From positions 1 through 59,545 of the IMG/VR virus record IMGVR_UViG_3300045612_000175: DNA of 59,545 nucleotides; one strand, given 5' to 3'. A program made the position numbers and the translations under genes. How positions within the stretch are numbered: position 1 is the first letter of the stretch; each line of letters begins with the position of its first letter. This DNA is from a virus. Positions 23,537-30,615 of the stretch are shown here, piece after piece. A model generated the notes under the pieces. It worked only from the letters and a program-made list of their open reading frames with translations, was not told the DNA's origin and did no database searches.

Positions 23537-25699
23537 CTAGAGGCCTCCGAGCGTGGGGGCGACAGGTTGCCCCGAGCGCTGAGCACTAGAGGCCATATTC
23601 AGGCCACCAAATGGGGAGGTCTGCGGCGTGGGGCCACCGAGCGCTTGGCCGAGGGCCTGCTGGCCGCCGGGGCCTCCGCCCATGGTTGTGCCAAGGCCGG
23701 GGGCTGGCGTGCCGGGTGGCGCGATGGCCTGCATGAGGCTAGCCATCCCCGGTGCGCCGCCGGGAATGCCACCTTCGCTTGGTGGGATCACGGCGCCGGG
23801 CTGGCCGGGAATGAGGCCACGGGCCGCGAGTTCTTGCTGCAAGGCGGCTGGAGCGAGCGCAAGGTCTGCGGGACTAAGGCTCGTGAGGCCCTTGGCTGCT
23901 TCGACATCTGCGCGCTTCATCGTAAGCTCGGCGTCTTGAATGGCCTGTGCCGTGAGCCACTGCTGGATGTCAGGGCTGTTGAGGAACCGCTGGAGGAGTG
24001 CGGCGCGCCGATGGCGCTCAGGGTTCTCAAGGCCGAGCCAGCGACTGAGGATCCAGTCCTTGTCGATGTCGAGCCAGCCATTGGTGGTGGCCTGTGCGAG
24101 CTGGATGCCTATTTGGGCGGAGGCAGCATCGGCACTGTCGAGCTTCGGTGCGAGCTTCACGCGCACTCGGGCAGTGTGTGCCTGCGCGGGCGTGAGGCTA
24201 ATCCAGCCACCGACCGCAGTGATCGTGCCACTGTCGCTCATCTCGTCGATGGCTCTGTACACGTAGACGGGCCTGTCGATGTATTCGACAATGCCGTGTG
24301 TGGCCTTGAGCACGTTCTCAATTGATCTGTTTTTGCGATTTACGAAGTTGCTGAGCTTCCGCTGGGCGGTCTGGATGAGTGTCACGAGCTGGAAGCCGCT
24401 GTTTGTTGCCGAGCCTGCCCATGCGGCTGGGTCGATTGTGTCGCGGCTCACGTACCTTGTGAGCAAGTCATGGAACTCAAGTCCAGCCCTGTATGCATTG
24501 AGGTCCGGCTGCACGAACGCGAGCCTTTCGCCGGGGGCAAGGCTGATGACACGGCCCGGCTCCCAGTCGATCTCGCGTGGCGTCATGGTGTCGGGGTCTA
24601 CGCCGCCGGGCAATTGGCCTGCTGGACCCCACTCGTGCATGAGTACGAGCTGGCCGCGGCCGTAGCGCCGAATGGCAGTGGCAGCTTGGCTAATGGCCTC
24701 GTCGATTTGCCGCAAGATCACGAGGCTATTGTCGAAGAGGCCTGCGTACTTGTGGATGAGTGCGGGGTCACTGCCCGTGTCGCCGACGACGACCTCAAAG
24801 GGATTGCGGCCTGCTCCGTGCTCAAACGTGTCGAGGATTTCTACATCGCCGGGTTCGATCTGGATTACAGAGACGGGCAGGCTGCTCTGGCTGTCTGGGG
24901 CGCTGATCGCGATGTTTCTAGAGAGTGCATATGTGAGGTAGCGCCGATTGCCGAATGTCATGAAGAGCACGAGTGGGTCGTCACTCGGGCTGTCGGCGAG
25001 GCTCTTCGCATAGTCGCGTGCTGCCTTTGATGAGGGATACGCAGCGGCTACTTCAGAGATTGGCCTGTGGTACCAGTACACGACATTGGGGTGGCCGTAG
25101 AGCCTCGTCCATTCGTCGTCGTCGAACATGGTCTGAGGCGCGGGGCAATGCATCCTTAGGATCGGATTTGGTGCACCACGTGCCCATGAGTCCACTCGCT
25201 TGAGGTATGCACTGTCGGCCTCTTTGGGGTCTTGCTCTGGGAAGTCGCGCCAGTATTGCCGCGCCCAGACTACATAAGAGACGCCGCGGCCATAGGCAAT
25301 GGCGTCGCCATCGACGAGGGCCTGCAAGTCATTGCCACCTGAGTCTTGATACCACGCGGCATCCCATTCTTCGACAGCAGAGGCATCGCGCTGCTTTGTC
25401 GGGCCGAGGCCATCGGGCAGGCACTCGAAGCGGGGACTCTCGCCGCTGATGATGCCGACGTATTCGCGCAGCAGTGTCTTGGCAAGGCCCGTGCGGACGA
25501 TCTCGTGGTTAAGGCTGGCTTCTTCGCCGTTGGGGCCGACAGGATCAATCGCGTTCTCTTGATAGATCACGTCGCGGACTGCGACATCGAGGTCACGCCT
25601 CTCGCGCCATCTGTGCCACTGCGCACGAAACCACGAGCTGATCCATTCGGGTGTGGGCTTGGTTGTGCCCGGCAAGACAAATTTGCGCTGTGTACTCAT
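23537..25699 (-). CDS. Portal protein
   Basis: The start at 25699 (MSTQRKFVLPGTTKPTPEWI...), with AAAGAGAGG upstream, gives 720 residues; the frame is open further to 25966 but that extension looks non-coding. The size fits large podovirus-type portals. Residues 15-110 are Trp/Arg-rich and helical. The middle has beta-rich FEVVVGDTGSDPALIHKYAG, and near 440-480 is a long helical NFVNRKNRSIENVLKATHGI resembling the stem/crown helices. The C-terminal 110 residues are Gly/Pro/Ala/Gln-rich and probably disordered. Assignment rests on size, helix pattern and being the only portal candidate near the terminase. Confidence 0.6.
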   Translation of the reverse strand: MSTQRKFVLPGTTKPTPEWISSWFRAQWHRWRERRDLDVAVRDVIYQENAIDPVGPNGEEASLNHEIVRTGLAKTLLREYVGIISGESPRFECLPDGLGPTKQRDASAVEEWDAAWYQDSGGNDLQALVDGDAIAYGRGVSYVVWARQYWRDFPEQDPKEADSAYLKRVDSWARGAPNPILRMHCPAPQTMFDDDEWTRLYGHPNVVYWYHRPISEVAAAYPSSKAARDYAKSLADSPSDDPLVLFMTFGNRRYLTYALSRNIAISAPDSQSSLPVSVIQIEPGDVEILDTFEHGAGRNPFEVVVGDTGSDPALIHKYAGLFDNSLVILRQIDEAISQAATAIRRYGRGQLVLMHEWGPAGQLPGGVDPDTMTPREIDWEPGRVISLAPGERLAFVQPDLNAYRAGLEFHDLLTRYVSRDTIDPAAWAGSATNSGFQLVTLIQTAQRKLSNFVNRKNRSIENVLKATHGIVEYIDRPVYVYRAIDEMSDSGTITAVGGWISLTPAQAHTARVRVKLAPKLDSADAASAQIGIQLAQATTNGWLDIDKDWILSRWLGLENPERHRRAALLQRFLNSPDIQQWLTAQAIQDAELTMKRADVEAAKGLTSLSPADLALAPAALQQELAARGLIPGQPGAVIPPSEGGIPGGAPGMASLMQAIAPPGTPAPGLGTTMGGGPGGQQALGQALGGPTPQTSPFGGLNMASSAQRSGQPVAPTLGGL

Positions 25700-26084
25700 T
25701 TTGATCGTGGGCCTCTCTTTTATGAAACGCGGGGACCATTTTTGGCGGCACACCACCCTTTTTAGAAAAGGCATGGGGCTTGGTACGGAATTGTAATGCT
25801 CAGTTTTAGGATTTTGCTGCGATTTTTTGTGGGTGAGTAGGGGGGATTTTGTACACGTGCACATCTTCAAAAGGTGTCCTAGCGAGCAGCCAGATTTGAA
25901 AATGTGCATATGCGCATAGTGGCATGGGGGCCGGTCGGCAGGGTAGTCTGGCCGCCGTGAGACCAAACCCTACCAGATCACTGTGGCGGGGTCTGGCCGC
26001 TTGCCAGATAGTTTCGGCGTCGCCCCGATCTCGACAGACGGGGCGACCCGCAGTGACGTACTGCGGCACACTGGAGCACGGCCA
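25700..26084. other. Divergent intergenic region between portal operon and early genes
   Basis: This 385-base stretch has no convincing gene. It must hold promoters for both directions, though no canonical -35/-10 pair is evident; leftward, TACAAT (complement of 25790-25795) is a weak -10 candidate. Visible elements are a near-palindrome TGTACACGTGCACA around 25850-25863, a repeated GTCTGGCCGC near 25946 and 25991, and two consecutive hairpins at 26019-26066. T-rich tracts near 25820-25855 lack a preceding stem. Confidence 0.6.
26019..26066 (+). promoter_or_regulatory. Two tandem hairpins in the leader of the first early gene
   Basis: GTCGCCCCG (26019-26027) pairs perfectly with CGGGGCGAC (26039-26047), and directly after it CCGCAG (26048-26053) pairs with CTGCGG (26061-26066). 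CACACTGGAG and the ATG at 26085 follow. The second hairpin plus CACAC plus Shine-Dalgarno arrangement recurs before the next four genes. Confidence 0.6.
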
Positions 26085-26600
26085 ATGGCACGTGTAAGCA
26101 CGGCGGATCTGGCGGCCCGGATCGACAACCTCGCAGCGGCCGTGACCGCGCAAGGTGAGACACTCGCGAGGATCGCCGACAATGGGGAGCGCCTCCTACA
26201 GGCGCTGGAGCGCATGGCAACACCCACGGTCGCACGGGTGATCGAGGGCAAGGTTTCCGTGGCGGCTCAGATCGGCAGGGCACAGGCTAAGGCGCTCCCG
26301 CGCAGGGTCGAGGGCACGATGACCCCGGTGGTCAATCTGGCCATCGGTGACCGGGTCAGGTTTAGCGCGGTCACTCGCACGACCGCAAGCGCGAAGATCA
26401 TGTCCGTGGACGGCGACAAGCGCAAGGACACGGGCGCGGTCGAACCCATCGGGTCTGGCAATCTGGCCAGCATCGAGGGCGTGGTCCGGGGCATCGCGGG
26501 TAAGGTGTGTGTGACGGTCGAGGTCGCACACGGCGCGGGCAAGGTTCTCCAGATCTGGGTCCGCAAGGATCAGGAGATCGAGCGCATCGCGACCGCGTAA
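26085..26600 (+). CDS. Unknown early protein
   Basis: From ATG 26085 (GGAG eight bases upstream) the 171-residue product begins with a helical segment (TADLAARIDNLAAAVTAQGE, RIADNGERLLQALERM) suited to a coiled coil. A beta-rich C-terminal domain follows, with repeated short strands (PVVNLAIGDRVRFSAV, SIEGVVRGIAGKVCVTVEVA, VLQIWVRKDQEIERI) that could be an SH3- or KOW-like barrel. It opens the rightward early operon. The frame is open back to 25983 without a supporting start. No family is recognised. Confidence 0.65.
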   Translation: MARVSTADLAARIDNLAAAVTAQGETLARIADNGERLLQALERMATPTVARVIEGKVSVAAQIGRAQAKALPRRVEGTMTPVVNLAIGDRVRFSAVTRTTASAKIMSVDGDKRKDTGAVEPIGSGNLASIEGVVRGIAGKVCVTVEVAHGAGKVLQIWVRKDQEIERIATA

Positions 26601-26607
26601 CACACAA

Positions 26608-26642
26608 GGGCGGGCACGCAAGTGTCCGCCCAACACTCTTGC
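26608..26642 (+). promoter_or_regulatory. Leader structure: strong hairpin with possible pseudoknot
   Basis: GGGCGGGCAC pairs with GTGTCCGCCC around a GCAA loop. GCAAG (26618-26622) can also pair with CTTGC (26638-26642), giving an H-type arrangement with an AACACT loop if the top C-G pair opens. ACACAGGGAG and the start codon follow. The topology matches the elements before the next four genes, but the sequence differs. Confidence 0.45.
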
Positions 26643-26659
26643 ACACAGGGAGCATGAGC

Positions 26660-26986
26660 ATGAGCATCGCAGTCACTCTCCAAACCGTTCCGTTCGACGC
26701 GGTCACGCTCGACCGCACGTTCGAGGACTTGACCAAGCGCGAACAGCGCCTCACGAAGTTGATCGACGATACCGAGGCGGCCTTGTCAGTGGCGAACGCG
26801 GAGGACTGGTTCAAGGCGAGTGTCAACAAGTTGGTGCAGCGCACGATGCACCAGAAGTTGCAGAACCTGCGCGCCAAGAGGTCCGACATTCGGACGCAGC
26901 GCGCCACCGTCAAGAATGTGCTTGACGCGGTGGTTGAGGCACACATCGAAGCCGAGGTCGTGCTCACGAAGGAGGGCAAAGCATAG
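26660..26986 (+). CDS. Unknown coiled-coil protein
   Basis: The 108-residue product from ATG 26660 (GGGAG seven bases upstream; ATG 26654 is too close) is mostly charged helix: RTFEDLTKREQRLTKLIDDT, KLQNLRAKRSDIRTQRATVK, VVEAHIEAEVVLTKEG. The regular heptads suggest a dimeric coiled coil. No known family is recognised. Confidence 0.6.
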   Translation: MSIAVTLQTVPFDAVTLDRTFEDLTKREQRLTKLIDDTEAALSVANAEDWFKASVNKLVQRTMHQKLQNLRAKRSDIRTQRATVKNVLDAVVEAHIEAEVVLTKEGKA

Positions 26987-27005
26987 CACGGAGCACACAA
27001 GGGCA

Positions 27006-27033
27006 CGGCACGGGGCAGGCCGCACACTGCCCC
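27006..27033 (+). promoter_or_regulatory. Leader pseudoknot candidate, divergent form
   Basis: CGGC (27006-27009), GGGGCAG (27012-27018), GCCG (27019-27022) and CTGCCCC (27027-27033) can pair first-with-third and second-with-fourth, an H-type pseudoknot. Loops are AC, none and CACA. ACACACCCACACGGAGG and the next start codon follow. It shares the GGCAG/CTGCC stem core with the three downstream copies. Confidence 0.45.
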
Positions 27034-27057
27034 ACACACCCACACGGAGGAACGGCA

Positions 27058-27321
27058 ATGGACATCGTCGGATACGGCCCCATGTTCAGGGACCAAGAGG
27101 ACTTCGCGGCGGACGCTGAGTGGCGGAAGTGGGTCGAAAGCCCCCAAGGGCGCGAGGCATTGAAGACCCAGCGCGAAGAGGCACAGGCAGAGCACGAGGC
27201 CAAGATGGCTTCGTGTGCATCATACCGCTTGATGCAAGCCGAGATCGAGGCGGCACTGTCCGCCTCTGCGCCCGGCGAGTACGTCCTCGCTTCAGAGTGG
27301 CGACCGAACCGTTTCCGTTAG
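27058..27321 (+). CDS. Unknown small early protein
   Basis: The 87-residue product (MDIVGYGPMFRDQEDFAADA...) is acidic and mostly helical, with a charged middle (EALKTQREEAQAEHEAKMAS) and a beta-like end (GEYVLASEWRPNRF). GGAGG precedes the ATG. Its TAG forms the first bases of the first 54-base leader repeat. Function is not recognised. Confidence 0.6.
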   Translation: MDIVGYGPMFRDQEDFAADAEWRKWVESPQGREALKTQREEAQAEHEAKMASCASYRLMQAEIEAALSASAPGEYVLASEWRPNRFR

Positions 27322-27326
27322 GCACC

Positions 27327-27360
27327 CATGCGGTTGGCAGATCCGCATGTAAAACTGCCA
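27327..27360 (+). promoter_or_regulatory. H-type pseudoknot leader, copy 1
   Basis: Stem 1 is CATGCGG (27327-27333) with CCGCATG (27343-27349). Stem 2 is TGGCAG (27335-27340) with CTGCCA (27355-27360). Loop 1 is a single T, loop 2 is AT and loop 3 is TAAAA, sizes that fit a classical H-type pseudoknot. CACAC and AAGGAGG (27366-27372) follow, and the gene starts at 27380. The surrounding 54 bases (27319-27372) are identical in copy 2. Confidence 0.75.
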
Positions 27361-27379
27361 CACACAAGGAGGCACAGGC

Positions 27380-27613
27380 ATGAACGCTATTCTCGCGCAG
27401 TATCGCGGCGATGTGATCTTCACGTCGCCTGAAACGGCCGGTGCTCTGGGCCGGACGTTCGCCGGGGCGGACGTCGTGCTCGGTCCCGAAGGCACGGTGA
27501 CGCAAGTCATCGTGCACAACCGCTTGGATGGGGTGCGCATCAAGCGCGCCATCTTGCGGCGACTGCGGGGACAGTTCGTAGCGGTCTCAGAGCGCCAAAG
27601 CCGCGCACTCTAG
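27380..27613 (+). CDS. Unknown small protein, pseudoknot-led cassette 1
   Basis: The 77-residue product (MNAILAQYRGDVIFTSPETA...) appears to be a small alpha/beta domain with a basic C-terminal helix (RIKRAILRRLRGQFVAVSER). A strong AAGGAGG is seven bases upstream, directly after pseudoknot copy 1. Identical leader repeats bound it on both sides, so it sits like a cassette. No family recognised; nucleic-acid binding is possible from the basic helix only. Confidence 0.6.
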   Translation: MNAILAQYRGDVIFTSPETAGALGRTFAGADVVLGPEGTVTQVIVHNRLDGVRIKRAILRRLRGQFVAVSERQSRAL

Positions 27614-27618
27614 GCACC

Positions 27619-27652
27619 CATGCGGTTGGCAGATCCGCATGTAAAACTGCCA
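27619..27652 (+). promoter_or_regulatory. H-type pseudoknot leader, copy 2
   Basis: Stem 1 is CATGCGG (27619-27625) with CCGCATG (27635-27641); stem 2 is TGGCAG (27627-27632) with CTGCCA (27647-27652). Bases 27611-27664 are identical to copy 1, including the TAG stop at the left edge and the AAGGAGG at the right. The gene it leads starts at GTG 27672. Confidence 0.75.
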
Positions 27653-27671
27653 CACACAAGGAGGACTTCAC

Positions 27672-27896
27672 GTGCGTATCACTGTGGCAGATAGCGGGGC
27701 GGCCTACAAGGCCGTCTGCATGATGCACGAAAGTGCACGACGGTCGTTCGATGTGGTCCTGATCCATGCGGGCGACGCACGAGCCGACGTGCTCGTGCAT
27801 GGTCCCGAGATCGGGGCCGCACTTGCGGCGGTTCGAGTACTCCGTGCGCTCTTCAAGCGCTGCGGTGTGAAGAACACCGTGGCAATCGAACTCTAG
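27672..27896 (+). CDS. Unknown small protein, pseudoknot-led cassette 2
   Basis: The 74-residue product starts at GTG 27672, seven bases after AAGGAGG. It reads as a compact alpha/beta domain: ITVADSGAAYKAVCMMHESA, RSFDVVLIHAGDARADVLVH, then a helix ALAAVRVLRALFKRCG and strand NTVAIEL. Two of its cysteines are in the helices. It lies between leader copies 2 and 3. Function unknown. Confidence 0.6.
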   Translation: MRITVADSGAAYKAVCMMHESARRSFDVVLIHAGDARADVLVHGPEIGAALAAVRVLRALFKRCGVKNTVAIEL

Positions 27897-27901
27897 GCGA
27901 C

Positions 27902-27935
27902 CGCGGTTGGCAGATCCGCGTATGTAAAACTGCCA
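27902..27935 (+). promoter_or_regulatory. H-type pseudoknot leader, copy 3 (covarying stem)
   Basis: Stem 1 is CGCGG (27902-27906) with CCGCG (27916-27920); stem 2 TGGCAG (27908-27913) with CTGCCA (27930-27935) is unchanged. Relative to copies 1 and 2 a T-A pair has become C-G, a compensatory double change. Loop 3 is longer (TATGTAAAA). CACACACAGGAGG and the ATG at 27955 follow. Confidence 0.7.
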
Positions 27936-27954
27936 CACACAGGAGGAACGAGCC

Positions 27955-28554
27955 ATGTCCGCGATCCCGATGCCCACGATGGTGTACGTGCCGCAGGAGA
28001 TGACGCACGAGAGCGTCAAGGACTTGAGGCTGATGCTTCGGCATCAAGATGTTCGTATCGTGCGCTCGAACGATAGCAGCATTCGCATCGAGGGTGATGC
28101 GCTGCGTGCTCCGCGTGTGCAGGCAGCGCTCGGCACGCGATGGTATAGCCGCAACATGATTGACGGCGCTACGCAGTACAACATCTGGCAGCGCGGGCAA
28201 GCGCTCAAGGATGCCCTTGATGCGAGGGCAAGGCGCGAGGGGGCCGGTCGGCTCTGGGGCGATGAGACACCCGAAGAGATGCGCCTTGATGAGGCCATGG
28301 GCGGAAGGCACTTCGCGTGGCAGCCCAATGTGCTGGGGCGGATCGACGCCATCGCCACCACGTGCCCGATGTGCTTTGCGAGGACCACTTATGGCAGTGC
28401 ATGCAAAGTCCATGCGCACGAAGTGTACCGCGAAAGGTTGCGCGAACAGATCCGCGAGGCAGAAGCGGAGGCACTGGACCTTGAGAGGCGGGCGGTCCGT
28501 GCGAGGGCATGGCTCGACAGGCTGCGCGAAGAACTGGAGGCTGCCAGTGCCTAA
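27955..28554 (+). CDS. Unknown protein with Cys-rich patch and coiled-coil end
   Basis: The 199-residue product has a mixed N-terminal domain (MVYVPQEMTHESVKDLRLML, IRIEGDALRAPRVQAALG), a central TTCPMCFARTTYGSACKVHA with Cys-x-x-Cys and a further Cys/His that may bind zinc, and a C-terminal charged helix (RERLREQIREAEAEALDLER). It is the third gene with the pseudoknot leader. No family recognised; a zinc-stabilised nucleic-acid or protein-interaction role is a guess. Confidence 0.6.
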   Translation: MSAIPMPTMVYVPQEMTHESVKDLRLMLRHQDVRIVRSNDSSIRIEGDALRAPRVQAALGTRWYSRNMIDGATQYNIWQRGQALKDALDARARREGAGRLWGDETPEEMRLDEAMGGRHFAWQPNVLGRIDAIATTCPMCFARTTYGSACKVHAHEVYRERLREQIREAEAEALDLERRAVRARAWLDRLREELEAASA

Positions 28555-28834
28555 GCGTGCACCGAGTGGTCGCACAGAAGGGCCGCATACGATGACGTAC
28601 ATGATCTATGTGCCACGCAAGTGGCGCATAGTTCTTGATGCGTGGCGCGAGGCCATTGCGCGCAGTGATCCACACATGCGGATCTACATAGGTGCCACGC
28701 TCAAGGAGGACGTTGGCTATGTAGGCATTACATGTGTGGACGACGCCGTCGCGGAGGCATTGACCGCGTCGCTCTGCCGTGCGTTTGAGGCACGCATGAA
28801 GGGCACAACATGGATTGCGCTCGACAGACCATAA
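28547..28834 (+). CDS. Unknown small protein
   Basis: The GTG at 28547 follows GGAGG (28536-28540) by six bases and overlaps the upstream stop by eight, giving 95 residues; ATG 28592 is a fallback start. The body (MTYMIYVPRKWRIVLDAWRE, MRIYIGATLKEDVGYVGITC, VAEALTASLCRAFEARM) resembles a small alpha/beta ferredoxin-like fold. Residues YVPRKW echo the YVPQEM start of the preceding protein, hinting at distant duplication. Function unknown. Confidence 0.55.
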   Translation: MPKRAPSGRTEGPHTMTYMIYVPRKWRIVLDAWREAIARSDPHMRIYIGATLKEDVGYVGITCVDDAVAEALTASLCRAFEARMKGTTWIALDRP

Positions 28835-28845
28835 GGAGGCACAGG

Positions 28846-29166
28846 ATGGCAGACACATGGCGCATTCTGCTCTCGGGCATCAAGTTCGACATGGACACTG
28901 CGGCCGATCCCGACATGCTTGAGGAGGCATACGTGCTAGGGCTTCCCAAGTGGGCAGTCATTGAGCCTCAAGACGTGAAGCACTTGGGCGCGCAGTTTGC
29001 GGATGCGATTGACGCGGCAGACGATGGCTGGCTCGTGACGGAGAGCCTCGCGTTCGTCACAGAGACCTATGGGTTCTGCATTCTTGACGCAACCATCGTG
29101 CTGGAAATCTCGCGCGAAGGTAAGACAATCGACGTTGTGGCATTGGCACAAGGAGGCAGGGCATGA
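28846..29166 (+). CDS. Unknown small acidic protein
   Basis: From ATG 28846, preceded by AAGGAGG, the 106-residue product (MADTWRILLSGIKFDMDTAA...) is acidic and alpha/beta in character, with KWAVIEPQDVKHLGAQFADA and ETYGFCILDATIVLEISREG. Its stop overlaps the next ATG as ATGA. No family recognised. Confidence 0.6.
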   Translation: MADTWRILLSGIKFDMDTAADPDMLEEAYVLGLPKWAVIEPQDVKHLGAQFADAIDAADDGWLVTESLAFVTETYGFCILDATIVLEISREGKTIDVVALAQGGRA

Positions 29167-29681
29167 GTGACTACATGTGGAGGCGCAAGTTCGTGCTTGC
29201 GGGGCGTGCGCTTGGTCTCATCATGCGAGAGTGCACGGGAGATCCGTACTCGCATGTCAAGAACATTGTCAACAGGTTCACGGATGCGCTAGCCGATGAG
29301 CGGCCGAGTGGCATTCGGCACTTCGACAGCATCTATGTGCAGTATGCGTCACCTTATGACAGTGGCTTCATGCCACGCGAGAAGGTAAACATTGGCCTCG
29401 CGCTCAACATGAACGCATCGTACTCAGTCATGCAGGGACGCTTGCCACAGCACCCTGCGATTGTCACGCATCAAGACTTGCTTGAGGATAGCCACTATGC
29501 GAAGTGGCTTGTCTACAAGATGCGCGGGCAAGACTTCTTCGACGTGCGAGAGTGGCACGTCGATCTGTGCCTTGAGGAGCCAGACGAAGATGTGATACAC
29601 AAGTGGCGGCTCGCGGAGGACAAGGCCATTGCATATGCAGTGGCTCAATCGGAACAGACCGCACTGTCGGTGGGAGAATAG
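29163..29681 (+). CDS. Unknown protein
   Basis: The 172-residue product has a basic N-terminus (MSDYMWRRKFVLAGRALGLI), aromatic middle segments (FDSIYVQYASPYDSGFMPRE) and an acidic C-terminus (DVREWHVDLCLEEPDEDVIH). It is translationally coupled to the previous gene. No motif or family is recognised; the balanced composition supports a genuine globular protein. Confidence 0.6.
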   Translation: MSDYMWRRKFVLAGRALGLIMRECTGDPYSHVKNIVNRFTDALADERPSGIRHFDSIYVQYASPYDSGFMPREKVNIGLALNMNASYSVMQGRLPQHPAIVTHQDLLEDSHYAKWLVYKMRGQDFFDVREWHVDLCLEEPDEDVIHKWRLAEDKAIAYAVAQSEQTALSVGE

Positions 29682-29686
29682 AGCGC

Positions 29687-30319
29687 ATGTACACATACAG
29701 CAACCTCGAGTACGTCGTAGAGATCCAGATGACGGATCGCACGCGGGGACAAGAGCATGTCCTCGACGACATTCGCGGGGCCGCCATAAGCGGTCGGCTC
29801 AGCCAGTACCTGCGCCCAGTTCCAAGCAGCATCTGGCTGCCGCAGTACAACCTCATGCGTCCGAGGTACTACGACGACGCACTTGAGGCATGGAAGGCCG
29901 ACGCATGGGGCGGCATGGCCATTGATCCAGCACACGACACGAGCATCGAGATCGACAAGGACGACATGGTTACGCTGCGTCTGCACCTCACGCAGACCGC
30001 ATGCGTCAAAGCGCCGAAGGGACTGATGCGCGACATTGCGCAGGCTGGCTGGCGCGTGCGGACCGTCGTGCACTGCCATGGCACGCCCATGGTGGAGCAT
30101 TGGGACTGCTTCCTTACGGCGGGGGCAAGCCTCGGTGACTTGCGAAGCGCCGCCACTCTGAAGCGAGGACGCGCATGGGCGCGTGAGGCTGATGGCTTCA
30201 TGCGCGGGATGGATTCTGTGTCCAAGAGCAGCCACTCGTGGCGGGGCATCGTGTGCCTTGGCGAGTGCGAGAGCGGGTTGTACTTCTCAGGCGACATGCG
30301 TAAGGAGGTGCACGCGTGA
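29687..30319 (+). CDS. Unknown protein
   Basis: From ATG 29687 (GGGAGAATAG upstream) the 210-residue product includes VEIQMTDRTRGQEHVLDDIR, a Trp/Tyr-rich stretch (IWLPQYNLMRPRYYDDALEA), and an alpha/beta middle (DMVTLRLHLTQTACVKAPKG, WRVRTVVHCHGTPMVEHWDC). The frame upstream to 29603 mirrors the previous gene and is not used. Its stop overlaps the next GTG. Function unknown. Confidence 0.6.
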   Translation: MYTYSNLEYVVEIQMTDRTRGQEHVLDDIRGAAISGRLSQYLRPVPSSIWLPQYNLMRPRYYDDALEAWKADAWGGMAIDPAHDTSIEIDKDDMVTLRLHLTQTACVKAPKGLMRDIAQAGWRVRTVVHCHGTPMVEHWDCFLTAGASLGDLRSAATLKRGRAWAREADGFMRGMDSVSKSSHSWRGIVCLGECESGLYFSGDMRKEVHA

Positions 30320-30615
30320 ACATAAAGCGTTGGAGGCGCTACATGAAGGGTCTGCGGCACGCACGGGGGCTTGATGCCGAGGCGACTGGAAAGGAGGCAG
30401 TCGTGTACGTCTGGAACCCGGAGGTAATCCGGGGCATCCTTGACGTGCGGCTAGATAGCGCGCGTGTCGAAAGCGCAGACATTGTGGAACTCTACCACAC
30501 GCTCGTGCCACTGGTGCAGAGAGAACTTCAATATGCGCGCATGCGTATTGACGAAGTTGTGCTCAGCACTTTGCATGAGTACTGCGAGAAGTACAAGGAG
30601 GCCAATGATGCGTGA
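30316..30615 (+). CDS. Unknown small protein
   Basis: The 99-residue product starts at GTG 30316, overlapping the previous stop, with AAGGAGG in the preceding coding sequence. A basic N-terminus (MNIKRWRRYMKGLRHARG) precedes an acidic helical part (VESADIVELYHTLVPLVQRE, MRIDEVVLSTLHEYCEKYKE). No family recognised. Confidence 0.6.
   Translation: MNIKRWRRYMKGLRHARGLDAEATGKEAVVYVWNPEVIRGILDVRLDSARVESADIVELYHTLVPLVQRELQYARMRIDEVVLSTLHEYCEKYKEANDA

Noticed and set aside
25699-25966. N-terminal 89-residue extension of the portal protein
   Set aside because: The frame is open, but the extra sequence is Cys/His/Lys-rich with no resemblance to a folded domain, while ATG 25699 has GAGAGG upstream and a plausible portal start.
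27327-27360. preQ1-I riboswitch
   Set aside because: The size and H-type fold with an A-rich third loop are similar, but I do not find the conserved preQ1-I loop sequence, and the downstream genes show no link to queuosine. It is reported as an unassigned pseudoknot.
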